64,000 nucleotides of DNA. It comes from Molanna angustata (Eukaryota; Arthropoda; Insecta; Trichoptera; Molannidae). Position 1 is the first letter of the stretch. Every line of letters begins with the position of its first letter. Shown here in pieces: positions 41,974-52,739 of this stretch. The DNA is taken from positions 8,066,036 to 8,130,035 of the forward strand of contig OY754987.1 of NCBI GenBank assembly GCA_963576475.1. Direction: 5' to 3'. The translations under genes and the position numbers were made by a program. A model generated the notes under the pieces. It was given only the letters and a program-made list of their open reading frames with translations, was not told the origin of the DNA and searched no databases.

Positions 41974-43266
41974 ATTTTTTAACAGATTTTTAATTATCTC
42001 AATAGAGACGAAGTTGGAATATTTACTGTAGGAGAACCGGGAAATCAAGGCACCTACAGGGCTTACGACCTGTCATCGGCTGGTTTACGTGATCACTTTA
42101 TGCGCTTGCGCAACGTTCACCAATTATGCCTTTTTAATGAGATCCCTATCAATTCAATTTTGGAAGTTCTATATATTGTAATACTGAAATTCTTTTCGCT
42201 TGAAAATAAGGAATTTTTACTATAGCCATCTATGGGTGAAATTATGAACAACAATCTTATTATTTTTTATTTATTTTGTTGTAACGCCATCTATTGAGAG
42301 AATTGGTTTTTTTGTAAATAATGAAAGCTACAATTCTTATATCTGAGGTGACAATGCATTTTTCGCGAATTGCTACGGTGTGAATCCGTGGGGCGAAGCC
42401 TGGGGCTTCGCCCTGTGACGGGACTCGAACCACAGCCACCAACTAACCAGTAGTTTGCATGAGACTATCAGGGATTTACAACGTCCTGTCGATTATTGCG
42501 AGGTTGCATACAGCTAAGAAAAATTATTAAAAACAAAAGATGTTTTACCAATAAAAAAAAATTAATTATGTGCATCAAGTCAGTACATGAACGGGGTTGA
42601 GAGAGAGAAATTTTTTTTTATTGGTAAAACATCTTTTGTTTTTAATAATTTTTCTTAGCTGTATGCAACCTCGCAATAATCGACAGGACGTTGTAAATCC
42701 CTGATAGTCTCATGCAAACTACTGGTTAGTTGGTGGCTGTGGTTCGAGTCCCGTCACAGGGCGAAGCCCCAGGCTTCGCCCCACGGATTCACACCGTAGC
42801 AATTCGCGAAAAATGCATTGTCACCTCAGATATAAGAATTGTAGCTTTCATTATTTACAAAAAAAACAATTCTCTCAATAGATGGCGTTACAACAAAATA
42901 AATAAAAAATAATAAGATTGTTGTTCATAATTTCACCCATAGATGGCTATAGTAAAAATTCCTTATTTTCAAGCGAAAAGAATTTCAGTATTACAATATA
43001 TAGAACTTCCAAAATTGAATTGATAGGGATCTCATTAAAAAGGCATAATTGGTGAACGTTGCGCAAGCGCATAAAGTGATCACGTAAACCAGCCGATGAC
43101 AGGTCGTAAGCCCTGTAGGTGCCTTGATTTCCCGGTTCTCCTACAGTAAATATTCCAACTTCGTCTCTATTGAGATAATTAAAAATCTGTTAAAAAATAT
43201 CTTTGACTCCCGACAGGGAAAAAAAAAAATCCAATGTTTGCGCATATGCAATAATAAAAATATTCG
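41974..43266 (+). mobile_element. Hairpin family H, copy e (largest, with target duplication)
   Basis: The arms 41974-42563 and 42608-43198 are reverse complements with only a few differences, separated by a 44-bp spacer. The outer edge is ATTTTTTAACAG / CTGTTAAAAAAT. A 68-bp tail follows the right arm only: 'gactcccgacaggga', 'tccaatgtttgcgcatatgc', 'aataataaaaatattcg'. Direct repeats AAATCCATAGAA flank it (41962-41973, 43267-43278). The arms carry the family core ('gttgcgcaagcgcat') and an inner GC-rich unit with a T-arm-like 'ggttcgagtcccgtc' near 42740. The paired 60-codon frames are mirror images of the arms. No protein is encoded. Confidence 0.9.
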
Positions 43267-43416
43267 AAATCCATAGAACTACATCAATAAGCTTAAACAT
43301 ACCTGTACCTCAAAATTCAAACATCTAACATATTATAACAACATCCAAAATCATATAAATAAATAAATATTATACCTACCTAGAAAATAAAATTCCTAGA
43401 AATATATCAATATAGT

Positions 43417-43628
43417 AGTCTTCTTCTTCTTCTGCTTTAGTTAAGACAGTGTCCTGTTATTCTCGGAGCCTGCCAGCGTCCAGCTACGTCCAGCTATCCT
43501 TCCATCGTTTGGGTGGTCTTCCAGGGGGTCTGCCATTTGTTATCTCCCCATCCGTTGCCATCCTCACCACTCGATCCGAACCCGCTCTCCCCACATGATC
43601 TCTCCAGAATCGTCTTCGTTTAAAACAT
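43417..43628 (-). pseudogene. RTE-like LINE C-terminal fragment, inverted to the next
   Basis: Minus frame: RRRFWRDHVGRAGSDRVVRM, then NGRPPGRPPKRWKDSWT, stop, and a (GAA)n tail at about 43418. It is the same family as the plus-strand piece that follows and is 5'-truncated. Confidence 0.7.
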
Positions 43629-44165
43629 TGAGTTAATATGCTATGCAGATGACGCTGTCCTAATTGCAAATTCCGAAGATGATCTTCAGAGACTGTTGTA
43701 TAGATTCCATTTATCCTCTCAACGATTTAACATGAGGGCAAGCGAATAAGGCCGCCGTCGTGGCTGGATGCTTGAAAAATGCTGTATGGAGAAACAGAGA
43801 CATGCTGAAGGAGAGTAAGGTAAGGATCCATAAGACCTGTGTAAGGCCGATCATAACATACGGCATAGAAACAAGAGCTGACACCGCCAGAACAAAAAAC
43901 CTCCTAAGAACCACTGAGATGAAGACTCTACGACCCATTGCAGGCGTTACACTTCGTGACAGTGTAAGGAACTCGGAGATAAGAATAATCTGTGATGTCG
44001 AAGATGTTGTGCGATGGGGAAGAACACGAAGACGATTCTGGAGAGATCATATGGGGAGAGCGGGTTCAGATCGAATGGTGAGGATGGCAGCGGATGGGGA
44101 GATAACAAATGGCAGACCCCCTGGAAGACCACCCAAACGATGGAAGAACAATATAATAGTACATG
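43628..44165 (+). pseudogene. RTE-like LINE RT remnant with YADD motif
   Basis: Plus strand: LICYADDAVLIANSEDDLQR (RT motif C with the catalytic YADD), then a frame break near 43745. From 43760 a 140-codon frame reads MAGCLKNAVWRNRDML, VRPIITYGIETRADTARTK, LLRTTEMKTLRPIAGVTLRD, EDVVRWGRTRRRFWRDHMG and GRPPGRPPKRWK. Between YADD and the thumb the sequence is shorter than normal, so an internal deletion is likely. The adjoining minus fragment makes a head-to-head arrangement. Confidence 0.75.
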
Positions 44166-44189
44166 CAATTATCTGTAACTAACACACTT

Positions 44190-44430
44190 AGGGATTGGTC
44201 AGGCAATTTTCAATCTTAACTATAGTCTCCACCTACCACCATTGTTCAAATATTCAGTACACAGAAACTGACCAATCAAAAATCATGAAAGCACCACCCT
44301 TAACCAATATATACCAGGACACAAACAAAGTTGATATAGTCTTGATAATGCCCCAATAAGGCGAAATAGATATCGGCATAAGTATAAAATATATTGTAGA
44401 ATCCAAACACAGTGTTTCATTTTAATAATA
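44190..44430 (+). other. Possible Penelope-like terminal segment with a hammerhead-like motif
   Basis: At 44341-44367 the sequence 'cttgataatgccccaataag' then 'gcgaaat' has a short stem GCC/GGC between a TTGATAA box and GAAA. That is the layout of the degenerate hammerhead cores known from Penelope-like elements. It is followed by 'aaacacagtgtttcatttt', which also resembles their 3' ends. The core departs from the strict CUGANGA consensus, so activity is doubtful. Confidence 0.35.
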
Positions 44431-44925
44431 TTCAGAATGGAATTCGACCAAATAAATAATAACCAACTTAATAAAATAAAAATGGTTTTTTGTTTAATAC
44501 AAAAGTACAATATTATTGTACCTTTCAAAAATGAAAATTGAATTTCAAACGAGTGTCTCTGCTTCATATCATCTCACTTGCAGACACGCTAAAAAAATAC
44601 ACGTTGTTAAAAAGCGATATTTATTTTCAATCTATGTATGTACGTTTACCTGAGTAGGTAATTTTGAAAAGCCTTTCATGTTCGATACTTTTCGATATTC
44701 ATAAAAACACGCATATGATATTCTGTGCAAAACTTATCGGGAGTTTTCATACCGTGCAGTGTATTGAAAAGTGTTTGCAAATTAACGAAAAGGTTTTTAG
44801 AAAAAAACAATATCGTCAATAAAAAATGAGATGGTACAACCTTTGTAATCTCAATTTGTTCTCTCCATTTCTACCCAGTGAAGTGATAAAATTTCGTTAT
44901 TTTCAAGTATATTTTTATATAAATC

Positions 44926-45625
44926 GAATATTTTTATAGTTGCATTATACGCAAACATTGAAAATTTTCACTGTCGAGACTCAATGATATTTTTATGGCA
45001 GTTTTTGTAATATGTCAATATACACGAAGTTGGAATATTAAGAGAGAACTGGAAATTAATGCACCTACAGGGCTTACCACCTGTCACAGGCTGGTATATG
45101 TAATCACTTTATGCACTTGCGCAACTTTCACCAATTTTATTATGCCATTTTATCGAGTTTCCTATCTAACCAAGTTTTTTAGAGTTCTCTAAGGTTTATT
45201 CATAGATATTGTTGTTCTTGAAAATAAGCTGTTTTTACCAGTGCCATCAATCATGAAATAATATTTCTGGCGCAGTTCAGCGGTGACATCTACGCGAAAG
45301 TATTGTTACGAATCAATTTATCAATAGAATGCGTTACAAAGAAGTTTGTTCGTCAGTTCATAGATGTCAAAAACAGCTTATTTTCAAGAACAACAATATC
45401 TATGATTAAAATATATAGAATTTTCAAAAAATTGGGTTGATAGGGAACTCAATAAAAATGCATAATTCATGAACGTTACGCAAGCGCATAAAGTGATCGA
45501 TTACGTAAACCAGCCGACGATAGGCCGTATCTATGCCCCGTGGGTGCCTTGATTATCCGGTTTTCCCTTAATATTCCTAATTCGTCTATATTGAGGTGTT
45601 AAAATATTGACATAAAAAAGATAAT
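44926..45625 (-). mobile_element. Hairpin family H, copy f
   Basis: The plus strand starts with the tail ('cgaatatttttatagttgca', 'cgcaaacattgaaaattttc', 'ctgtcgagactcaatg'). The left arm runs to about 45265, then 'ggcgcagttcagcggtgacatct', then a right arm to 'ttgaggtgttaaaatattga'. The arms are more diverged than in copy e, so this is older. The element is in minus orientation. Confidence 0.8.
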
Positions 45626-46130
45626 ATTACTATGTGTGTAAAGTGGATCTCAAAGTGCTTATAGCAGATTAGTATTATTTAGATATCCGTTAATCAATTC
45701 TCTAAAATTTCATCTGTCAAATATTTTAAAATGGTCTCAAGTTATTAATTTTATTGCAATGAAAAACAAACAGAACTACAAGAGATAAGATACAAAAGAA
45801 ATCAACAATGAAAACATATACCGTTGGTTTATGTTTAATTGAGTTTTTTAAAGGTTTGTTTAAAAGATCTATACGAGAAAGGGCTTAATGAAAGTGCATT
45901 CAGGGATTGTCAACTTTTCAAGAAGTACACTCACTATTTAGTGATGTTCATTAAAAAAAATGTGATGTTCATTTAACGTGAAAAAAATTATTGAAAAATA
46001 ATTATTTAAGCTTTTTGATCAAAAATATAGCAATGTCTTCCAAATAATATAGCAATGTCATTAGTATATGGTTACATTTGACAAAGCTGGCAGTATTTTT
46101 ACTTACAAATACCTAATTACAAACAAACCT

Positions 46131-46310
46131 GGGGGGCAAGTCTGGTTCGACCGGCGAAATCAAAACCCTAGTGATTACCCATATCATGGATTTATCGTAT
46201 GGAGTTCTATGACTTCTAAAGATATTATAGAACTCCACATGATAATTATATCCATGATATGGGTAATCACGAGGGTTTTGATTTCGCCGGCCGGACCAGA
46301 CTTGCCCCCC
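46131..46310. mobile_element. Palindromic MITE, family P, copy 3
   Basis: A 180-bp near-perfect palindrome, GGGGGGCAAGTCTGG ... reverse complement, centred on 'atgacttctaaagatatta'. A single T lies on each side. Confidence 0.88.
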
Positions 46311-46367
46311 TGTTTTCGTAATTTTTGTAACTTTTATTTATTGTTGTCATCAAAAGACTGTTAAAAT

Positions 46368-46590
46368 GTCGGCCTTCGTAGCTCAGTTGGATAGGTATCT
46401 GGCTGCTGATCCAAGGGTCCCGGGTTCTATTCCCGGTGGAGACAAAGTTTTTAATTGTGTTTTCAGTCTGGATCTGTGAGACCATTAATATCGTCTCCAG
46501 AATGTGGCAACTTGTTATTGGGTGATTGTTAAATTAATATTTGACATAGTAGATACCTGTAAGTTACCCGAGAAGTAATATAAAAACTAA
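46368..46590 (+). mobile_element. tRNA-derived SINE, family A
   Basis: Head 'gtcggccttcgtagctcag', B box variant GGTTCTATTCCCGG, family body, ending 'acccgagaagtaatat'. TAAAAT occurs on both sides and may be the target duplication. It lies 57 bp after a family P MITE. Confidence 0.85.
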
Positions 46591-47145
46591 AATGAAATAG
46601 GTAATTTATACACTATAAATTTTGATGGAGAATTTAATGAAAAAAAACTAGAGAATGTTCTCGTGTTTAAAAAAAAGTGGAAAATTGTGGAGAAAATAGA
46701 AAAATTCAAATACATTTATTTGCCAGTTTCGGGTACCTAACGTAATAGTGATTTAGATTTTCTCATTTATTTTTCTTGTAGAAAATGGAAAAATCAAAAT
46801 GCATGATTGTACAAATTTAAGAGGGAAATTGAGAAAACGTAATCTCGATTGGAATCGATTTATTTTTCTCAAAGATTTCTCATATTAGGTTTATAAATTT
46901 ACTCAATGAAATCATAGAATTAAAGATTATTAGAGAATAGGTAAATATTGAATACCTACTTGTTTATTTTTGATAATTTTACACTAGCAATTTAACTACG
47001 CGGTAACACCTGCGCAAGCGACAGTTCGTGTCGGCGCGATATACTTTTGGCTAGCTTCACGTCATTATTATAGTATCTACTCACATTTAACATCATTTAA
47101 ATAAATCAATTTTACTCAAACAGCCAAGGCCTCAACTTTATTGAA

Positions 47146-47790
47146 CTAGTAGGAAACCTTCCTTGGATCTTCATCATCATCAGCAATGGGGCTACAGCCC
47201 ATGTGGGCCTTGGCCTCCTCAAGAAACTGCCTCCATCCCGCTCTGTCGACAGCAAGTCTCCTCCAATTTATCTGTCCGATCGCTCTTATATCTCTCTCGA
47301 TGACGTCCAGCCATCTCGTTCTAGGTCTCCCTCTGCGTCTTCTTCCTTCAGAACAGGTATCCAATACTTTCTTTGGGACCCGGCTATCCTACATTCTACA
47401 AACCTGTCCGTGCCAACGTAAACGTTGTATTTTGATGTATTGGACAACGTTTTGTTTTCCATACATTATTTCTAGCTCATGGTTAAACCGGATCCTCCAA
47501 GATCCTCCTTCACAGGTTGGGCCAAATATTTTGCGAAGTATTTTCCTTTCGAACACCAACAATGTATTTTCGTCCTTCTTGGTCAATGTCCAGCATTCTG
47601 ATCTAAGAAGAATTTTGTAAATAAGGGTTTTTGTTTTTCGAGAGATAAGTCGTGACCTTAAGTACTTTAGCAGTCCATAATAGCCACTATTTGTCGCGGA
47701 AAGTCAGGCCCTTATTTCCGCACTGGTGTTGTTATCCGCTGTAACAAGGGATACCAGGTAGGTATGTGAATGATTCAACGGTATCTAGTT
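47146..47790 (-). pseudogene. LINE RT C-terminus, frame-broken
   Basis: The minus strand, over three frames, reads a YLG-like start, NNTSAEIR-like residues and LKVTTYLSKNKN. Then TKKDENTLLVFERKILRKIF, GPTCEGGSWRIRFNHELE, RLRWHGQVCRM, and finally GRRRRGRPRTRW, VIERDIRAI, W....AVDRAGWR and EEAKAHMGC, with the stop at 47146. This thumb-plus-tail order is widespread in arthropod LINE ORF2 proteins. At least two frameshifts are present and the RT core is missing. Confidence 0.7.
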
Positions 47791-47849
47791 GATCCTTGGA
47801 TCTTCAGCAATACCTATTTAATAAAATTTAATATTAAAAATTCAACTTA

Positions 47850-48070
47850 AAAATTCAGGAATCGATAGGTTTAATAGCTCGTATAAACACCTCTTCAGAT
47901 CCTTATCCTTTTTACATGTTTAGTAGGTATCTGGATGAGTGAATTATTCTCAATTGAAGCTTGATCAAAGCATTTATAAATTTAAATGTGATATTTTTAA
48001 ACAATTTACAATATACGAATTGATCATATAATTCTTTTGAGGAAATGTTGATATAAGTCGGCAAACGCCA
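47850..48070 (+). mobile_element. R4/Dong-type LINE 3' fragment
   Basis: 'tctggatgagtgaattattctcaattgaag', 'acaatttacaatatacgaattgatc' and 'aattcttttgagg' align with 56160-56280. Confidence 0.55.
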
Positions 48071-48074
48071 CATA

Positions 48075-49115
48075 AAACACAAATTGTAAAAGATTTACGA
48101 TCGTAATCAAGGATCTAGAATTTTTCGGATCAAATATTAAGTAAACAACCTAACCAAAAATGATAAATAGATCCCGCTTACCATATCTTGGTTATATTGT
48201 GGACTTAATATTATGATAATATGTTTATGAAGCGAGAAAAAGAAGAGAATAGAAAACCGCAAGATAAATTATCATGTTCGAGTGTGTGTATTATTTCAGC
48301 GGGAAATGTGTAATATGCAGTGAAGTTAGGCGCGAATTGGTCGCATTTATTTTATTAAGTGGTTGCCTACACTGGAGCCGTGTGAGAATGTTGTCACATG
48401 TCATGATGTATGGCGGTGATAATAATAATTAAATGAATATTTATGAGGTAGGTACCTACTCGTGTACATACCAGCCATAGTCATTTTGTACCGCAAATTG
48501 TCGAGCGTTTTGATTTGTGTTCATATTTCGTAATAATAATAATTGTTTGACATAACATTGATTAATTGGAATTAGGCAAACATTCGAGAACATTATGGCG
48601 TGCAATCCGTCTTCATTTGGTGTTTTAATGGGCGTTATTTGACTACCAAAAGCGGGCATATAAAAAAAACAATAAAATATATTCGGTACTAAATAGTTAT
48701 CTCGTCATCTCTTTTCAACCATCTTCATACTAGCCCGAGAGAAAGCGAAGTTTTCGACGTTTTTTTATTTTTTAATATTTCCTTCCTTATTTATTTATTT
48801 ATAAACGGCATAAAATGCCTTTTACATACATAGATAAAAACACATGATGATAATAATAGATAGAAAAAAAAAGTAATTAGGTATACACTTGGCAAAAAAA
48901 AAACTTTAATCTATTAATCTTAATCTAATTGAATATAGGTATGAAAAAGATAAGTCTGGCACCTGGGAGTGGGTGCGTTTACCAGTGTGCATCTGCTTTC
49001 TTTCTATAGGTGATAATTGCAGATTTAAACATAATTTCTATATAACAGTACTTGCATGTTATTTGTACCAATAAAATCCGCCCATTTGTGAAATTTTATT
49101 TTTTATTTTTATTTT
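48075..49115. other. Spacer without recognised features
   Basis: Only short frames without similarity. 'cttgcctttttacatacatag'-like tail sequence near 48800-48830 may be old LINE debris. Confidence 0.35.
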
Positions 49116-49179
49116 ATTTAATTAAGCACAGACACATAAAAATAACCAGACACGCCAATTCTAGGATCATGGTCAAAGC

Positions 49180-49700
49180 GTACCCCGATAGAAACGGGAC
49201 AAAAAATTTATGATTATTGGTAAACAGATACTTAGTGACACTAAGTACACACTTAAGATTCATGATGAGGAAATTGAGGAGGTTGAAGACATAAAATACT
49301 TGGGAGTATTAATTGATAATAAATTGAGATTTGACAAGCACATATTATGTATTACGAAGAAAATCGCGAAGAAGGTGGGATTTCTAGGAAGGATAAGAAA
49401 TAAACTTGATTTAAAAACATCTAAATTAGTGTATAATAGCATTGTTGTTCCGCACATTAACTACTGCTCAAGTGTATTATTTATGAGCAATGTATGTGAA
49501 AATAAAAAACTACAGATAATACAAAACAGAGCAATGAGGACTTTAGACTGCCGCAGACAAACCTGGCAGGTACACAAAATAGTGTGTACTACAAAGGCTT
49601 ACATCTTTATAATGATTTGCCTGAATGTGTAAAGGAGGCGTCTAGTCTTGCCTCTTTTCGTCGCTTAGGTGCTGAATACATAAAACAAAAGTTTTTTTAA
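49180..49700 (+). pseudogene. CR1/Jockey-like LINE RT C-terminal frame
   Basis: A 140-codon plus frame: KYTLKIHDEEIEEVEDIKYL, GVLIDNKLRFDKHI, then a hydrophobic VVPHINYCSSVLF and KLQIIQNRAMRTLD. A small deletion near 49555 shifts the frame; the last part reads YYKGLHLYNDLPECVKEASS, LASFRRLGAEYIKQKFF, stop. 'KYLG..ID..L.....I', 'P...YCS.V', 'LQ..QNRA.R.' and 'YN.LP' are the thumb and C-terminal motifs of CR1/Jockey-like RTs. The palm (YADD) is missing by 5' truncation. Confidence 0.75.
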
Positions 49701-49861
49701 AAATCGTGTGTTTCTATTGTTTATATATTATGTTCTAAGACTATAATATCTGTTTTGCTTGTTTTGATACTATATTGTTATTATTATTTTTTTTTCATGT
49801 TCTTTGATGTCTTCTATTGTGGTAGTGTGTTTTCATTTTTTTTTTACTTTGTGTTTTATTG

Positions 49862-50854
49862 TTTTTTTTTAACAGATTTTTAATTATCTCAATAGAGACG
49901 AAGTTGGAATATTTATTGTAGGAGAACCGGGAAATCAAGGCACCTACAGGGCTTACGACCTGTCATCGGCTGGTTTACGTGATCACTTTATGCGCTTGCG
50001 CAACGTTCACCAATTATGCCTTTTAATGAGATCCCTATCAATTCAATTTTGAAAGTTCTATATATTGTAATACTGAAATTCTTTTCGCTTGAAAATAAGG
50101 AATTTTTACTACAGCCATCTATGGGTGAAATTATGAACAACAATCTTATTATTTTTATTTATTTTGTTGGAACGCCATCTATTGAGAGAATTGGTTTTTT
50201 GTAAATAATGAAAGCTACAATTCTTATATCTGAGGTGACAATGCATTTTTCGCATAGAAGTCACCATTTCGCATAGAAGTCACCAATGTTTGCGCATATG
50301 CAATAATAAAAATATTCGATTACTTACACATTGGTACAAGTAGGTAAATAAGACAAAAATGACCTTATAAGTCTGGCGCAATTCAGGGGTGACTTCTATG
50401 CGAAAAATGCATTGTCACCTCAGATATAAGAATTGTAGCTTTCATTATTTACAAAAAACCAATTCTCTCAATAGATGGCGTTCCAACAAAATAAATAAAA
50501 ATAATAAGATTGTTGTTCATAATTTCACCCATAGATGGCTGTAGTAAAAATTCCTTATTTTCAAGCGAAAAGAATTTCAGTATTACAATATATAGAACTT
50601 TCAAAATTGAATTGATAGGGATCTCTTTAAAAGGCATAATTGGTGAACGTTGCGCAAGCGCATAAAGTGATCACGTAAACCAGCCGATGACAGGTCGTAA
50701 GCCCTGTAGGTGCCTTGATTTCCCGGTTCTCCTACAATAAATATTCCAACTTCGTCTCTATTGAGATAATTAAAAATCTGTTAAAAAATATCTTTGACTC
50801 CCGACAGGGAAAAAAATCCAATGTTTGCGCATATGCAATAATAAAAATATTCGA
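49862..50854 (+). mobile_element. Hairpin family H, copy g (target duplication in a LINE UTR)
   Basis: The left arm is 49862-50260 and the right arm about 50395-50790, near-identical reverse complements. Between them lie 'cgcatagaagtcacc' twice and a complete copy of the tail ('aatgtttgcgcatatgc' to 'atattcga'). A second tail follows the right arm and ends 'atattcga' at 50854. The direct repeats TGTTTTATTG (49852-49861, 50855-50864) lie in the LINE 3' UTR, which reads on across the insertion. So the copy looks like one monomer plus tail followed by an inverted copy plus tail. Confidence 0.88.
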
Positions 50855-51359
50855 TGTTTTATTGTTATTGATAGATACGTGTCTTTTTATGTGTTCATTT
50901 AGTCATCCGATGTTGATTTGTTTATTTTTATTGTTTGTTTTTATTTTCGTTTGTTCTAGATGTAATAAATTGTATTTTTTTTACATCTAAATAAAATATA
51001 TACAATACAATACAAAAGCGCTAAGGGGAAAGAATTAAGCACAGACACAGGCATGAATGCCCAAATATTTCTGTGCATAATAGCTTATATATGGGAAGTA
51101 CATATCATAATAAGAATTGTTTGTAGGTATATAAATCAGATGAATGAAGAGCACATAAAGGACTTACAAATATACATATATTAAGCGTCTGTCTCGCCAT
51201 CAGTGTCCAATCGAAGATCAGATTTTGGTCGAAGCCGAATATTGGCTTTTTAGACGAGACTGTTGTGTGGGGATACACGCAGTTGTAGTGATTGCTTTTA
51301 AAAACTAATGCATACCCGCACACCTGTCACTGGTTACCCCACGTCGTGGGATATTTTTT

Positions 51360-51516
51360 TTTTATATAAAAAATGATTAAAATGATCCTTGTTAAACAAG
51401 TACATATACATCTTCCTACGTTCCCTAAAATAAGCAAATAAATGCTAGTGCTATAGGTGAACTCGCGACTACTAGATTACTAGCCCAGCGCGCTAACCGC
51501 TCTCAACCGACCCGTC
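51360..51516 (-). mobile_element. tRNA-derived SINE, family C, reverse copy
   Basis: Minus strand: 'gacgggtcggttgagagcgg', 'ttagcgcgctgggctagtaatc', 'gtcgcgagttcacctatagc'. Here the B-box/T-arm has been fused to the body by a small deletion. The body 'gatgtatatgtacttgtttaac' and an A tail follow. Confidence 0.75.
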
Positions 51517-51881
51517 TAACGAATGAACTAGGTAAATACTTAAATTAAAAACCCCCAAAAAATTGCGTCACAAATTGCAGATGATAATGATGCGACCTAA
51601 TTTTGATTTTGTGTTTTTTCAAATCAAATGAATTGTAAACGAGTGAGTTGTGGCCTACGCTATACTCCTCAAAGTAGGTATTCAAATATTGGATAGAAAA
51701 TTTTCACCATTTTCATGAAATGAGTTTGTTAAATTATTTTTTATTTAAATATTTTATTATGAAAACTCGATAATTCTTAAATGCCCTTTATGAAAGTGTG
51801 CTTCTTAAGTAATTTGAAAAAGAAAAAAATCAAATTTGATTTAAATATCTAATAGGGTCTAAGCGAGTATTAGATATATTT

Positions 51882-52065
51882 GTCAGCCTTCGTGGCTCAG
51901 TTGGTTGGGTATCTGACTGCTGATCCAAAAGTCCTGGATTCGATTCCCGGTGGAGACACACCTTTTTTGTTTTCAGTCTGGATCTGTGAGACGATTAATA
52001 TCGTAAGTCTCCAGAATGAGGGAACTTTCCTGTTAGTTACCCGAGAAGTAATATTAAATATATAA
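51882..52065 (+). mobile_element. tRNA-derived SINE, family A, internally deleted
   Basis: Head 'gtcagccttcgtggctcag', B box ATTCGATTCCCGG, but about 40 bp of the body ('ggcaacttgttattgggtgcg') is missing before 'acccgagaagtaatatt'. TTAGATATAT/TTAAATATAT flank it as a likely diverged target duplication. Confidence 0.8.
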
Positions 52066-52429
52066 ATCTTCAAAATTTCAATAGAATCGGACGAGCACTT
52101 TAGTCTATAATGATCGATAAAGTAGAAAAAAACACGCCGAACATAGTATATAGCACACACAGATACATTGTGGTGAAACTTTCTGAATACAATCTCAGCT
52201 TGATACTAGTTGATAAGCTGCAATTAAAAAATAACTTCTATAATATCTTAAGATGTTATAGCTTAACTTCATAACTTCAATGTAATATTATTATCACATC
52301 TGGCAGCATTCATTGATTCAGTGTGGCTAAGTATGTAGGTAGTTATTCACACAATTCATTTTTATACATATTATTCAGTCAGTAATATTCTTATGTTCAT
52401 GCTATGTGATTACTTTATTTTATTTGAGT

Positions 52430-52655
52430 TTTTTTTTATTTATTTATTTTGGTTTTTAATGTAGGTACATATGTACTATCGTGTTAAATTTACCTTTCTT
52501 ATATGTTTTTTTATTTTTTTTTATATATCCTCTGCTACTGTTGATATGTCTAGACTCTAGATGTTATGAATATTTATGAATTGTATTTCTTTGGTCAAGT
52601 TTATGCTGTGTCATCTAATATTTTGTTTTGTAAAGGGCTATAATAAATAAATAAA
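52430..52655 (+). mobile_element. LINE 3' tail fragment with AAAT end
   Basis: T-rich sequence ending 'ttgtaaagggctataataaataaataaat'. The layout is like other CR1/Jockey-like LINE tails in the window; there is no coding part. Confidence 0.4.
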
Positions 52656-52664
52656 TATTATAAA

Positions 52665-52735
52665 ATAATTATATCCATGATATGGGTAAACATGAATGAT
52701 TTTGAATTCACCTGTTGACCAGACTTGCAACACAG
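52665..52735 (-). mobile_element. Palindromic MITE family P, fragment
   Basis: 'attatatccatgatatgggtaa', then 'gattttgaattcacctgttgaccagacttgca'. It is the right arm only, diverged. Confidence 0.5.
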
Positions 52736-52739
52736 TGAA

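Larger units (their letters stand above)
49137..51032 (+). mobile_element. CR1/Jockey-like LINE insertion hosting a hairpin element
   Basis: The 17-bp direct repeat AATTAAGCACAGACACA brackets the region (49120-49136, 51033-51049). Inside are an RT C-terminus, a T-rich 3' UTR, hairpin element g inserted in that UTR, and the resumed UTR ending in TACAATACAATACAA. The 17 bases between that tail and the right repeat are unexplained, so the direct repeat might instead belong to a surrounding older repeat. Confidence 0.6.

Noticed and set aside
42260..42912. Two identical 60-codon frames (MVAVVRVPSQGEAPGFAP...) on opposite strands
   Set aside because: They are mirror images in the arms of hairpin e and are absent from the other family copies.
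41974..43266. Reading the long inverted repeats as a CRISPR-like or integron-like array
   Set aside because: The genome is clearly eukaryotic, there are two arms and not many short regular repeats, and no associated proteins are present.
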